Assembly: GCF_016093295.1 (NCBI RefSeq) | Contig: NZ_JAEDAL010000001.1 | Coordinates: forward strand, 186,001 to 250,000 | Direction: 5' to 3' | From: Inhella gelatinilytica | GTDB lineage: Bacteria; Pseudomonadota; Gammaproteobacteria; Burkholderiales; Burkholderiaceae_C | DNA: 64,000 nt | Shown: positions 28,092-36,790 of the stretch, one piece after another | Layout: each line of letters starts with the position of its first letter | How positions within the stretch are numbered: the first letter of the stretch is position 1 | Notes under the pieces: model-generated | Database searches by the model: none | Told to the model about the DNA's origin: nothing | What the model saw: the letters and a program-made list of their open reading frames with translations, nothing else | Translations under genes and position numbers: made by a program

Positions 28092-29027
28092 ATGAAGACC
28101 CTGTTCTCGCTCCTCCTGATCCTTGCCAGCAGCCTGAGCCACGCCAGCGAAGACCCGCTGCGCGCCCAGGTGCAGACGAGCGATGCCTGGCGCTTTGCCA
28201 AGCTGTTTCAAGCCGGCAAGACGAGCGCCGAGGATTTGCAGGCGGGTTATCTGGACGGCGCCGGGCGCGGGGTGCAGATCTTCACGCCCAACCGCATCCA
28301 CGACGCCGCCCACCTCGCCCGCCAGGTGGAAAAACGCCGGGCCGATTACGCCCACGCGATTGCCACCTGCTTGCCCCTGGCCGAGAGCTTGAATGGCGAG
28401 CTGCGCGCCATCTACCTGGCCTACCGCGGCCTGTTGCCCGAGCTGCCCCTGCCGGCCGTGCACTGGGTGTTTGGCGCGGGCAACAGCGGCGGCACGGCCG
28501 CCCCCGACGCGCAGGTGCTGGGCCTGGAGGTGCTGTGCAAGGCGGGCACCACCGAGGCCGAGTTCCGTCGCAGCATGCGCAGCTTCTTTGCGCACGAGAC
28601 CGCGCACACCTGGCAACCGCGACCCGCGGCGGACACGAAGGACTGGCTGCTGCTGGCCGCACTCAAAGAAGGCACGCCGGACCTGTTGGCCGAGTTGGTG
28701 ACGGGGTTCGACCCCGACCCCGCCCGCGAGGCCTGGGCACGGCCCCGCGAGGCCGATCTGTGGCGGCGCTTTCTGGCCGACCGCGAGATCCTGCTCCAGG
28801 GCGACAAAGACGCCGCCAACCAAGCCTATCGTCGATGGTTTGCCAACGCGGGCGCCACGTTCAAAGGCCTGCCCGAAGGCTGGCCGGATGAGCTCGGCTA
28901 TTGGGTCGGGCGCAACATCGCCCGCGCCTATCTGGCCCGCGCAGCCGACCCGCGCGCGGCGCTGCGCGAGCTGCTCGCAGCACGCGACCCCGCCGCCCTG
29001 CTGGCGGCCAGCGGCTACGCGCCCTGA
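28092..29027 (+). CDS. Secreted protein with HExxH zinc-peptidase motif, family not assigned
   Basis: 311 residues from the ATG at 28092. The signal peptide MKTLFSLLLILASSLSHASE is clear. The motif SFFAHETAHTWQ supplies HExxH, and LKEGTPDLLAELVTG about 25 residues later could give the third ligand (Glu), as in gluzincins and DUF2268-like putative proteases. The rest is helical, with GLPEGWPDELGYWVGRNIARAYL near the C-terminus, a pattern seen in predicted Zn-dependent proteases of the DUF2268 group. Substrate unknown. It is monocistronic and convergent with the binding-protein gene downstream. Confidence 0.65.
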   Translation: MKTLFSLLLILASSLSHASEDPLRAQVQTSDAWRFAKLFQAGKTSAEDLQAGYLDGAGRGVQIFTPNRIHDAAHLARQVEKRRADYAHAIATCLPLAESLNGELRAIYLAYRGLLPELPLPAVHWVFGAGNSGGTAAPDAQVLGLEVLCKAGTTEAEFRRSMRSFFAHETAHTWQPRPAADTKDWLLLAALKEGTPDLLAELVTGFDPDPAREAWARPREADLWRRFLADREILLQGDKDAANQAYRRWFANAGATFKGLPEGWPDELGYWVGRNIARAYLARAADPRAALRELLAARDPAALLAASGYAP

Positions 29028-29124
29028 GCGGGCTGCGTTCGATACCCTGCGGGGCTGACGCGTCTGCGTCGATGGCCCAGGCCGCACGCTGCGTACACGG
29101 GTCGGTGAAACCGCGGCGGCTGCC

Positions 29125-29913
29125 TCAGCGTGGCGGCGCCCGGTCGGTGAGCTTCTTGATGGCGGCGTCCAGCCGCTGCATGACCTCGACGGGCACGTTC
29201 TTGCTGCAGAACAGGTGCCGGTGCTCCCCGGCGGGCATGCTCTTGTAGCGAATCTGCACGAAGTCGGCGGGCTGGAAGCCAGCGGCCTCGATCGCCACAC
29301 CTGCCTCTTCAGGCGCCATCAGCATGTAGTCGGCCATGCCGAGCTTGATCTGCCGCACCATCTGCAGGTTCTCGTCCGGTGTGGCCCGGCGGGTGGGCTG
29401 CATCTTTTCGATCAGGGCGTCCAGCGGCGCCCCATAGGAGTACGCCAGTTTGACGAGCAAGCGCAGCGACTTGTCGTTGAACACATCCTCCACGGAGGTG
29501 TGATCTTTGAAGCGCGACTGACTGGCGGCGGCCGCCAGAATCAGCTGCGGCTGGTCTTGGTACACCGGCTTGCTGTAGCGCCCAAACTCCTCGCGCTCGG
29601 CCTTCCAGAACATGCCGATCATGCAGTCCTGCCCAGTGTTCTCCTTCAGGGAACGGAGTTGTCGGGCGAAGGGCGTCTCCTCGATGCGCACCGGCACCTG
29701 CGCCAGCTTGAACGCTTGATACGAGGGCCCGCCGGTCAGCCCGACCAGCCCCTCGCCCTTCACCATCATGTAGGGCGGGCGCTGAACGTAATGCAAGGTC
29801 ACGGGCGACTCTGTCGATGTCGGCGCCTGTGCCGCGGCCACCAGCGGCCACAGCAGCGCGCCGACCCACCCCGCAACTCGGGCCGGCTTCGATCGGATGC
29901 GCGTTTCGTTCAT
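29125..29913 (-). CDS. Orphan periplasmic substrate-binding protein
   Basis: 262 residues from the ATG at 29911-29913 (MNETRIRSKPARVAGWVGAL), followed by a signal segment ending in AAAQA. The chain shows the family 3 binding-protein layout: VTLHYVQRPPYMMVKGEGLV at the pocket, GPSYQAFKLAQVPVRIEETPFARQL in lobe 1, GMFWKAEREEFGRYSKPVYQD, and MVRQIKLGMADYMLMAPEEA in lobe 2. No transporter partner is encoded nearby. It is divergent from the phosphatase gene at 30161. Confidence 0.8.
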   Translation of the reverse strand: MNETRIRSKPARVAGWVGALLWPLVAAAQAPTSTESPVTLHYVQRPPYMMVKGEGLVGLTGGPSYQAFKLAQVPVRIEETPFARQLRSLKENTGQDCMIGMFWKAEREEFGRYSKPVYQDQPQLILAAAASQSRFKDHTSVEDVFNDKSLRLLVKLAYSYGAPLDALIEKMQPTRRATPDENLQMVRQIKLGMADYMLMAPEEAGVAIEAAGFQPADFVQIRYKSMPAGEHRHLFCSKNVPVEVMQRLDAAIKKLTDRAPPR

Positions 29914-30160
29914 GCCATTGAGGTGCTTGCAGTTAAGCCCAAAGCCCGTCCGTTGACACCGGGGCACGCGCCAACGCGCAGGCCGGCTCAAACGAGCTGT
30001 TGGGCCATGTTACGGCGTCATGGGGCCGGGCGCTGGCGGCGGCCGACTCGGCGGGGCCCAAGCTGACCCGGGCGCGCCCGCGAACTCAAAATATCGGCGG
30101 TGCAACCGCGCGACCAGCGAGCACCCGACCGGAACCCCGTGCAAGACGGAATCGACGACC

Positions 30161-30652
30161 ATGACCCCGACTGCTCCCATTCGTGTACTTTTCGTCTGCA
30201 TGGGCAACATTTGCCGCAGCCCCACCGCCCACGGCGTGATGCGCGCCAAAGTGCAGGCCGCCGGCTTGGCACACCGCATCGAGGTGGACTCTGCGGGCAC
30301 CCATGCTTATCACGTGGGCGAGCCCCCCGACGAACGCACCCAAGCCCACGCCCGGCGACGCGGCTACGACATCAGCGACTTGCGCGCCCGCGCGCTGGTG
30401 GCCGAGGACTTCGAGCGCTTCGACCGCGTGCTGGTGATGGATGGCGCCAATCTGGCCCGGGCCGCAGCGCTGTGCCCGCCGGCCCGGCGCCCGCGCCTGG
30501 ACCGATTGCTGGCCCACGCGCCAGCCCTCCGCACGCCAGACGTGCCCGACCCTTACTACGGCGGCAGCGAGGGGTTTGAGACCGTACTCGACCTGGTGGA
30601 AGCCGCCTGCGACGCCCTGTTGGCCAATATTCAACGGGAACTCGACTCATGA
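30161..30652 (+). CDS. Low-molecular-weight protein-tyrosine phosphatase
   Basis: 163 residues. The phosphate-binding loop is FVCMGNICRSPTAHGVM with nucleophile Cys13 and Arg19 (CX5R), followed by DSAGTHAYHVGEPPDERT. The catalytic general acid is the Asp of VPDPYYGGSEGFETVLDLVE. The length is normal. Such enzymes dephosphorylate tyrosine kinases of exopolysaccharide systems, arginine-phosphorylated proteins or small molecules. No kinase or capsule gene is near, so the substrate is open. Confidence 0.95.
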   Translation: MTPTAPIRVLFVCMGNICRSPTAHGVMRAKVQAAGLAHRIEVDSAGTHAYHVGEPPDERTQAHARRRGYDISDLRARALVAEDFERFDRVLVMDGANLARAAALCPPARRPRLDRLLAHAPALRTPDVPDPYYGGSEGFETVLDLVEAACDALLANIQRELDS

Positions 30653-30763
30653 GTCCAGATTTACACGTGGGGTTCGTAACCCGCACAGACGACCCTGAAT
30701 GGCGGATCCTGAAGAACTTTTAGTTGGCTTGCGACCGACGGGCCGTCGCATGGTTCAAAAAAG

Positions 30764-32125
30764 CTAGAAACGGTTCAGTAGCTCCTCGACCAACTCGGTG
30801 GTGTCGAAAGGGTTGTCCGGCAGCACGATGTCCGGAGAAACCAATTCGGGTTCACGCTGACCTGAAGGACGGGTCAGCACAAAGCGCGGCACAAATAAAT
30901 CCAGGCCGGTGTGGGGCAACGGGACGGCTTTCTGAATACCTCCGCTTTGCCGGGTGCGCTGGCTGCCCCCAGCGCCCACCAGCTGGCCGATGCCGAAATC
31001 TTGCACTACGTTGGCAAACAATACCGCCGAGGAGTAGGTGAAACGCCCCACCAGCACGTAGACCTGGCCCTCGAACCGCACCGGGCTCTCCAGATCAGGC
31101 TGCACCCAGCTGTCGGCTTGTCCGTGCACCACATCGCCCACCTTCTCGGTACCACTGGCCCGTCCCGGCAGCACCTTCTTCACGTAAGCCGAGGCATTGC
31201 GGAACGGCTGCTTGGCCACCAGACGCAGCAGCGGGCCCTTCCACATGTCATCGTCACCGCCCGGGTTCGCGCGCACGTCGATGATCAGACGCCGGATCTT
31301 GGCAACTTTGAGTCGGGCGTAAACGTCTTCGATGAAGGCGTGAAAGCGTGGCTTGTCTTCCCACCAAAATTCGTTCAGCGTGAGCACGGCAGCGGACTTC
31401 TCGGGGCGCAACTGTAGGTGGAAGGTTTGTTCAAATGATGGGTTCCGAAGCTCCACCGGCAGCTCACGGCTAGCCGACACACGCAATAGCTTGGAAAACC
31501 CTTCCACGGTCAACTCAAATTCTTCGGGCGCACCTTGCAACAGCCAGTAGGCCATGGGCCAGCGGCGCGACAGCAGTTCGGTTCGGAAAGACAATGTGTC
31601 GCCAGAAAAATGGGCCAACATTTCTTGAACCACGGCCTGCGCTTCCCGTCCGTTAATGCGCAGGATGCGCCGCCCTTGCAAGTCGGCCACACCGCCACCA
31701 GGTAAGGTACGGATGCGCAGGTCACCCGACAAATCCACCTGGACAGCAAAGGGAAACAGACCCTTTCCTGCCTGCAAATGGGCCTTCAGAAGAGCCACAC
31801 GATCGGGCAGATTCACGGACCAATGCGCGTCGCCAAACCAGCGATTCAGTCGCGAGAAGGCGCGCTAGGCCTGCAACCGGTTCAAGGGCCCACGGCGAAG
31901 TTCGGCCTCGAGTTCCTGGAAGGCATTTTCCAAACCTTCTGGGTCAGCGGTGAGCGAGGGATCCGGGTGGGTGTTGGCGATGCCTAGCTTCAGGGCGTGA
32001 AGGTCTTGGAGCAGCGCTGCCACAGGGATCCTCGCCTCCGACTCCGCGCACGCAGCCAACATAGGTTGCGCCAGCAGCAGGCTGACAAACAAAGCATGCA
32101 GTGCGCCAGAAAGATTTGAAAGCAT
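30764..32125 (-). pseudogene. S41 family peptidase interrupted by an in-frame amber codon
   Basis: Two pieces of one frame are separated only by TAG at 31865-31867. The first piece (32125-31868, 86 codons) has a signal peptide (LHALFVSLLLAQPMLAACAE) and a typical S41 N-terminal helix bundle (AALLQDLHALKLGIANTHPD). After the TAG the same frame continues RAFSRLNRWFGDAHWSVNLP, containing the conserved GDAH-type motif of S41 proteases. It then runs through a PDZ-like part and the C-terminal protease core, with the probable catalytic Ser in VGRFTYSSAVLFANVVQDF. Without the stop the product would be 453 residues. Restart at the GTG at 31816 would lose the signal peptide and the GDAH motif, so the gene is probably inactive unless the stop is suppressed or is a sequencing error. 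The most likely ancestral codon is TGG or CAG. Confidence 0.85.
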
Positions 32126-32273
32126 GGGTGTTCCTTAGCAGGGCTGCGTCTTGCAGCCTCCGAAGCATGAATGCGCCGTGCCGGACTGTGGTGGGTTTCG
32201 AGCCCCGCGAGAACCTCCACTTGAAGCAATGGTGTCTTCCCGTCCCCGGAACGGCATCTGCAGGCCAGGCGCC

Positions 32274-32891
32274 TTACCCCCCCTTCGCCCAGAACAACAG
32301 CAAGTTGTTCGCCGGCATGCTCACGCGCTCCTGCAACTGCAAACCCACACGCCCGCCCTCGGCACGCACCGCGTCCAGCTCGCGCAGCCCCCATTCGGGG
32401 TTGCGCAGCTTGAGGTCGGCGTCAAAGGCCAGATTGCTGGGGGCAGGGGCAACGTCCTTCTCCAAGTAGGGGCCGTAGGTCACCAGCAGACCCTCCGGCG
32501 CCAGGTGCCGGGCCACGCCCCGCATCAAGCCCCGGCAGCAAGGCCAGGGCGAGGCGTGCAGCAGGTTGGCGCAATAGATCAAATCAAAGTGCTGTTCGTC
32601 CAGCGGCCAGCTGTCGGCGCTGACATCGAGGAGCCGCGCCGGCTGCAGACGCTCCGCCAGCGTGGGCGCGAGGGCCCCGCGCAGGGCCTGCAGGCCCTCG
32701 ACCGCTGTGCCCGACCCATCGCTGGGCAGCCAGGTCCAGCCCCCGAGCCCGCCCAAGAAGTGCAGCGCGTGCTGCCCGGTGCCCGAGGCGACTTCCAGCG
32801 CCACGCCACGCGGTGGCAAGCGCTGCTGCAGCGCCTCCAGAATGGGTTGCTTGTTACGTTCGGCGGCAGGAGACAGACGCAGGAAGCTCAT
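32274..32891 (-). CDS. DUF938 family SAM-dependent methyltransferase-like protein
   Basis: 205 residues from the ATG at 32889-32891. It begins LRLSPAAERNKQPILEALQQ, the conserved start of DUF938, then the SAM-binding motif I ALEVASGTGQHALHFLGGL, followed by LDVSADSWPL and FDLIYCANLLHASPWPCC (motif IV region). A GPYLEKDVAPAPSN segment and a C-terminal RVSMPANNLLLFWAKGG complete the family pattern. Substrate unknown. It is transcribed just downstream of lepB (17-base gap) and may be cotranscribed with it. Confidence 0.9.
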   Translation of the reverse strand: MSFLRLSPAAERNKQPILEALQQRLPPRGVALEVASGTGQHALHFLGGLGGWTWLPSDGSGTAVEGLQALRGALAPTLAERLQPARLLDVSADSWPLDEQHFDLIYCANLLHASPWPCCRGLMRGVARHLAPEGLLVTYGPYLEKDVAPAPSNLAFDADLKLRNPEWGLRELDAVRAEGGRVGLQLQERVSMPANNLLLFWAKGG

Positions 32892-32908
32892 GCGCCGCAG
32901 TATCCAAT

Positions 32909-33574
32909 TCAGGGCAGGCTCAACGCCACGCGCTCCCAGCGGGGCAGAAAGAAGCGATCCGGATCGAACGAGGCCAACAGACGCGAGACGCGGCCAATCA
33001 ATCGCGCCTGGGGCACGGGGCCGAAATAACGCGAGTCCAGGCTGTTGTCGCGGTTGTCGCCCATCATGAAATAGTGCCCGGCCGGCACGTGCCAAACGCC
33101 GTCGCGCCGTGCCGAGAGTTGCGGCAGGGCTTGCACGGGATGGCGATGCCGGCCCAGTTGCTCCTGGCGGCGTGCCGCGCTCAGTTCCAGATCGTCCTGC
33201 ACGGCTTCGGTCACCCACTCAGCCTCGCTGGTCGGGATGGCTTGGCCATTCACCCACAGCTGCCCGTCCACGAGCTCGATGCGGTCCCCAGGCAGTCCGA
33301 CCACGCGCTTGAGCAGGCGCGTGCCGTCCGCCGGCGAGCTGAAGGTCACGATGTCGCCCCGCTCGGGCGCGCCCCATTGCGCGAGCACCACATCGGACAA
33401 GGGCAGCTTGGCCTGCCAAGCGAGGCGGTTCACCAGCACCACATCGCCCTCAACGACGGTGGGCCGCATCGAGCCCGTGGGCACCGGGTTCCAGTCCGCC
33501 ACAGCGGTGCGGAACAAGCCAAACATCAGCAGCAGGGTGACCCATCCGCGCTGTGCGCGCCACCAGGTTTTCAT
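32909..33574 (-). CDS. lepB: Signal peptidase I, short accessory form
   Basis: 221 residues from the ATG at 33572-33574, with AGGAG 8 bases upstream. One N-terminal membrane helix (GWVTLLLMFGLFRTAVA) precedes the catalytic Ser35 in PVPTGSMRPTVVEGD. The general base is Lys89 in TRLLKRVVGLPGD, and box E is FMMGDNRDNSLDSRYFG. The enzyme cleaves signal peptides on the outer face of the inner membrane. It has a single membrane span and is not next to lepA, so it is probably a second signal peptidase beside the housekeeping one. Divergent from the M14 peptidase gene, with LytTR-like repeats between them. Confidence 0.93.
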   Translation of the reverse strand: MKTWWRAQRGWVTLLLMFGLFRTAVADWNPVPTGSMRPTVVEGDVVLVNRLAWQAKLPLSDVVLAQWGAPERGDIVTFSSPADGTRLLKRVVGLPGDRIELVDGQLWVNGQAIPTSEAEWVTEAVQDDLELSAARRQEQLGRHRHPVQALPQLSARRDGVWHVPAGHYFMMGDNRDNSLDSRYFGPVPQARLIGRVSRLLASFDPDRFFLPRWERVALSLP

Positions 33575-33640
33575 TGCATCGCTCCTAAAGCCAAGCTGTA
33601 GCGTAGGGACGCCCCCGCACCGCGTGCCGGGTGGAGGAAT

Positions 33641-33669
33641 GAATGGCGGATTGGGCGGTCGAATGGCGG
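33641..33669. promoter_or_regulatory. Paired direct repeat GAATGGCGG (period 20 bp), candidate LytTR-type operator
   Basis: GAATGGCGG occurs at 33641-33649 and again at 33661-33669, 11 bases apart, in the divergent gap between lepB (start 33574) and the M14 gene (start 33743). The same pair with the same 20-base period lies upstream of the sensor kinase gene at 58674-59774. Confidence 0.5.
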
Positions 33670-33742
33670 GGAGCGCGACACCAACCGGCCGGAGGCCACG
33701 CTGAACCTCACCCCAGCAACGCCGGTTGTCTACAGTGTGGGC

Positions 33743-34687
33743 ATGCAAGCCACCCCACCCCCCACCCTGACCCCCTACCCCATCGGCACCCCCGGCCAGG
33801 CCTGGGGCGCGCCCGAACGCGCCGCGTGGCTGGCGCGCCAGCGCGTGCAGCGCTCGTATGCGGACGAGGTGCTGGCCCCGCTGCAGGCCCACCCACCCGC
33901 ACCGGCAGAGTGCTTTGAATATGGACAGCTGGATTACCGCCACTTGGGCCTGGGCACCTACCCCTTGATGGCCGTGCGCAGCCGCGACTGGCAAGCCGGC
34001 CGCCCCACGGTGCTGGTGACGGGCGGTGTGCACGGCTACGAAACCAGCGGCGTGCAGGGTGCGCTCCTGTGGCTGAGGCGTGATTTCGCGCGCTGGTCGC
34101 ATGAGGTGAATGTGCTGGTGCTGCCCGCCATCAGCCCCTGGGGCTACGAGACCATCAACCGCTGGAACCCGGAAGCCCTGGACCCCAACCGCCTGTTCAA
34201 GCCGGACAGCCCATCCGCCGAAGCCCACCTGGCCATGGCCTGTGTGGCCGCACACGCACCGCAGGTGGATGTGCACGTGGACCTGCACGAAACCACCGAC
34301 AGCGACAACGACGAGTTCGGCCCCGCCAAGGCCGCACGCGATGGCACACCCTACGAGTGGCACGAGGTACCCGATGGCTTCTACGTGGTGGGCGACACCG
34401 CGCGCCCCGTGCCTGCGTTCCAGCAAGCACTGATCGAGGCGGTGGCACGGGTGACGCCCATCGCCGAGCCCGATCCGCAGGGCTGCATCATTGGCTCGCC
34501 CGTGCAGGCGCACGGCGTGATCCATTACGACTTCAGCGCGCTGGGCCTGTGCGGCGGCATCACCCAAGCGCGCTTCACCACCACCACCGAGGTCTACCCC
34601 GACAGCCCGCGCACCACACCCGCGGCCTGCAACGAGGCCCAGGCCACCACCATCAACCGCGCCATCGAGTTTCTGTTGGGGCGCTGA
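33743..34687 (+). CDS. M14 family metallocarboxypeptidase-like protein
   Basis: 314 residues from the ATG at 33743 (GTG two codons earlier is less likely). Zinc ligands are visible as HxxE in TGGVHGYETSGVQGALLWL and the third His in VDVHVDLHETTDSDND. A SPWGYETINRWN segment gives substrate-binding residues of the M14 carboxypeptidase / deacylase fold, and TTTEVYPDSP near the C-terminus probably holds the catalytic Glu. No signal peptide, so it acts in the cytoplasm. The substrate could be short peptides or N-acyl amino acids. A paired GAATGGCGG repeat lies 74-102 bases upstream. Confidence 0.85.
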   Translation: MQATPPPTLTPYPIGTPGQAWGAPERAAWLARQRVQRSYADEVLAPLQAHPPAPAECFEYGQLDYRHLGLGTYPLMAVRSRDWQAGRPTVLVTGGVHGYETSGVQGALLWLRRDFARWSHEVNVLVLPAISPWGYETINRWNPEALDPNRLFKPDSPSAEAHLAMACVAAHAPQVDVHVDLHETTDSDNDEFGPAKAARDGTPYEWHEVPDGFYVVGDTARPVPAFQQALIEAVARVTPIAEPDPQGCIIGSPVQAHGVIHYDFSALGLCGGITQARFTTTTEVYPDSPRTTPAACNEAQATTINRAIEFLLGR

Positions 34688-34725
34688 ACCCACTTCAGAG
34701 AAGCGCCCCACAGCATCACGCCACC

Positions 34726-35244
34726 ATGCAAAGCTTGACGTCCCTCATCCACCGCAGCCTGGCCGCCTGGGCCTTGGCCCTGCCCCTGATCCCAATCCAC
34801 GCCGCCGAGCCCCTCAGCTGCCCCGCCCTGGCCAGCGCCGTGCAAATTGACGCCTGCCCATCCGACGAGCAGCTGCGCGGTGGCTTTGTCGGCTACTGCA
34901 GCGACAACCGGCGCCTGTATGCCGCCGACCACGACACCTGCAGCCGCTTTGAAAACTACCGCAAGCTCAAGAATGTGGCGCTGTGGGAAGCGGGCGCCGA
35001 CGGCGCATGGCAGGGCTACCTGAGTTGTGACGTGCCCCGCGAGCGCCTGCAAGCCGCCCGCGTGCAAAGCGTGACCGTCAGCCGCCAAGGCACGGTGACG
35101 CGGGTGGCCTGCCAGTATGGGATCGCAGGTGGCGACGAAAACGACACCCTGACCTTGGCCCACCGCACCAAGGCGCGCTGCGCGGTGGTGGACCCGCCCG
35201 CGTGCACGGCCGACCCTGGCGCTTGCCGGGTGCGCTGCGAGTAA
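34726..35244 (+). CDS. Small secreted cysteine-rich protein, unknown
   Basis: 172 residues starting at the ATG at 34726. The signal peptide (SLAAWALALPLIPIHAAEP) is good, and the mature part holds ten Cys, enough for five disulfides (LSCPALA, DACPSDEQ, GYCSDN, DTCSRF, LSCDVP, VACQYG, ARCAVV, PACTAD, GACRVRCE). No family is recognised. The end is Cys-dense (three in the last 15 residues or so). It starts 39 bases after the M14 gene and is followed 28 bases later by the TRIC-like gene. Confidence 0.65.
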   Translation: MQSLTSLIHRSLAAWALALPLIPIHAAEPLSCPALASAVQIDACPSDEQLRGGFVGYCSDNRRLYAADHDTCSRFENYRKLKNVALWEAGADGAWQGYLSCDVPRERLQAARVQSVTVSRQGTVTRVACQYGIAGGDENDTLTLAHRTKARCAVVDPPACTADPGACRVRCE

Positions 35245-35272
35245 GTGCTTGAGCGCCCGACACCACACGCCC

Positions 35273-35905
35273 ATGCCGCTCGCCTTCACCCCCTCCACCC
35301 TCGTCTTGGCGGTTGAAATTGCCGCCACCGCCGCATTTGCGCTGTCGGGCCTGATGGCCGGGGCGCGCAAGCGGCTGGATGCCGTGGGCTTGGTGGTGGT
35401 GGCCGGCCTAGCTGCTTTTGGCGGGGGCACGCTGCGCGATGTGTTGCTGGACCGGCGCCCCTTCTTCTGGGTGGAGCACGCCAATTGGCTCTGGGCGCTG
35501 CTGGTGCTGTGTGTGGGGGCGATGCTGTTCTTGCGCAAGCGCCACCTGGCGCTGACCGAGCGCGCCATGCAATGGCCCGATGCCCTGGGGCTGGGCCTGT
35601 TCACGGCCACCGGTACGCAACTGGCGCTGAGCCTCGGGCAGCCCGCCTTGGTGGCCGTATTGATGGGGGTGATCAGCGCTGTCTGCGGCGGGGTGCTGCG
35701 CGACATCGTGTGCAACGACATCCCCAGCGCCTTCCACGACCACCGGCCCTATGCCGTTTGCGCCTTTGTGGGCGGCTGGGCCGTGGTTGGGGCCCATGCC
35801 CTGGCCTGGCCCGAAAGCGCCGCGCTCTTGGTGGGGGCCGGGCTCACGAGCGGGCTGCGTGCCCTGGCGCTGGCGCGGGACTTTCGGCTGCCGGTGTGGC
35901 GCTGA
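35273..35905 (+). CDS. TRIC-type cation channel family protein (UPF0126/YicG-like)
   Basis: 210 residues from the ATG at 35273, with about seven membrane helices in two repeats of three. Each repeat has the typical GG motif: LAAFGGGTLRDVLLDRRPFFW in the first and VISAVCGGVLRDIVCNDIPS in the second. This inverted-repeat pattern is diagnostic of prokaryotic TRIC/UPF0126 proteins. They form trimeric K+-permeable channels in crystal structures; related YicG-type proteins have been linked to glycine uptake. The start codon is inferred because the upstream TTG would extend into non-family sequence. Confidence 0.93.
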   Translation: MPLAFTPSTLVLAVEIAATAAFALSGLMAGARKRLDAVGLVVVAGLAAFGGGTLRDVLLDRRPFFWVEHANWLWALLVLCVGAMLFLRKRHLALTERAMQWPDALGLGLFTATGTQLALSLGQPALVAVLMGVISAVCGGVLRDIVCNDIPSAFHDHRPYAVCAFVGGWAVVGAHALAWPESAALLVGAGLTSGLRALALARDFRLPVWR

Positions 35906-35942
35906 CCCAGGCGCCCGGGGTACGCAACACGCCGGAGAACCA

Positions 35943-36464
35943 ATGCACCGCGACGCTGCCCTCTCCCGCTGCCGCCGCTACCGCTACGCGCTGTGGCGGC
36001 GCTGGGACGACACTGCCCCCACGGTGCTCTTCGTGATGCTCAACCCCTCGACGGCCGATGCGCGGCAGGACGACCCGACGATCCGACGCTGCATGGGCTT
36101 TGCGCAGGCCTGGGGGTTTGGCGGACTGGCGGTTGGGAACCTGTTTGCGCTGCGTTCACCGGACCCCGATGACTTGCGCCGCGCGGTGACGGCCGGCGGG
36201 CCTCTGGCCGCCATCGGCCCGCGAAATGCCGGGTGGTTGCGCCGCCTGGCGCAGGAGAGCGCGCAGGTGGTCGCCGCCTGGGGCCAACACGGCGAACTGC
36301 TGCACCGCGGGACCGCCGTGGCCCGTCTCTTCCCGACCCTGCACTGCCTGGGCCAGACGCAAGCAGGGCATCCGCGCCACCCGCTCTATGTCGCCGCGAG
36401 CACCCCGCTGCGCCCCTGGCTGCCGCCGCCGAGCGGTATCGCGCTGAGCTCGGGAATCCCCTGA
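35943..36464 (+). CDS. DUF1643 domain-containing protein
   Basis: 173 residues. The ATG at 35943 has GGAG upstream (CGGAGAACCA). The DUF1643 pattern is complete: an opening RYRYALWRRWDDTAPTVLFV followed by MLNPSTADARQDDPTIRRCM, then FGGLAVGNLFALRSPDPDDL and a C-terminal half with VVAAWGQHG and PTLHCLGQTQAGHPRHPLYV. The NPSTAD motif is the family hallmark. Function unknown; homologues are often found in variable genome regions. It follows the TRIC-like gene by 37 bases in the same direction. Confidence 0.9.
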   Translation: MHRDAALSRCRRYRYALWRRWDDTAPTVLFVMLNPSTADARQDDPTIRRCMGFAQAWGFGGLAVGNLFALRSPDPDDLRRAVTAGGPLAAIGPRNAGWLRRLAQESAQVVAAWGQHGELLHRGTAVARLFPTLHCLGQTQAGHPRHPLYVAASTPLRPWLPPPSGIALSSGIP

Positions 36465-36790
36465 CGGCATTGCGGTGATATTTTTGGGGGCGTCCCCGTT
36501 TGTGCGCCAGCTCCGCTGCTGGCGGCCCTCCATGCCGATGTGGCGCTTCAGCTTCGTGCGATGCCTGAGTCAAATCATGCCCCGCGAACGCCGACGACGA
36601 ATAGCACGTGGAACTGAAATCGTGCTTTGAGACATCCCCTGGTGCGCGCCACCGTGGGCGGCTCGACTGGAGCATACGTAATCGATCCAGCTGCGAATTG
36701 CGCTCCCGCCGCTTCAGCGCCGCGCTGAACCCCTGGCCTCCCCTGTGGGCTTTGGTTTAGGCTCACGCCTCGGCGAATGAGGAGTTCCGG
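36465..36790. other. Non-coding spacer of 326 bases
   Basis: No convincing gene. It holds the inverted repeat CGCCAGC-TCCGCT-GCTGGCG at 36505-36524 and GGGG-CGT-CCCC near 36486-36496. A short open frame from the ATG at about 36533 (MPMWRFSFVRCLSQIMPRER) has no supporting context. The GC level is lower than in the flanking genes, as in decayed or intergenic DNA. The end (about 36740-36790) should contain the promoter of the next gene, with GAGGAG 6-11 bases before its ATG. Confidence 0.4.

Noticed and set aside
30697-30705. A single GAATGGCGG between the phosphatase and S41 genes
   Set aside because: There is no second copy at about 20 bp on either side, and the gap lies between convergent genes, so it is unlikely to be a LytTR operator.
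36533-36631. A 32-codon frame in the non-coding spacer
   Set aside because: No ribosome-binding site, no recognisable sequence and no neighbour relation; it is probably chance.
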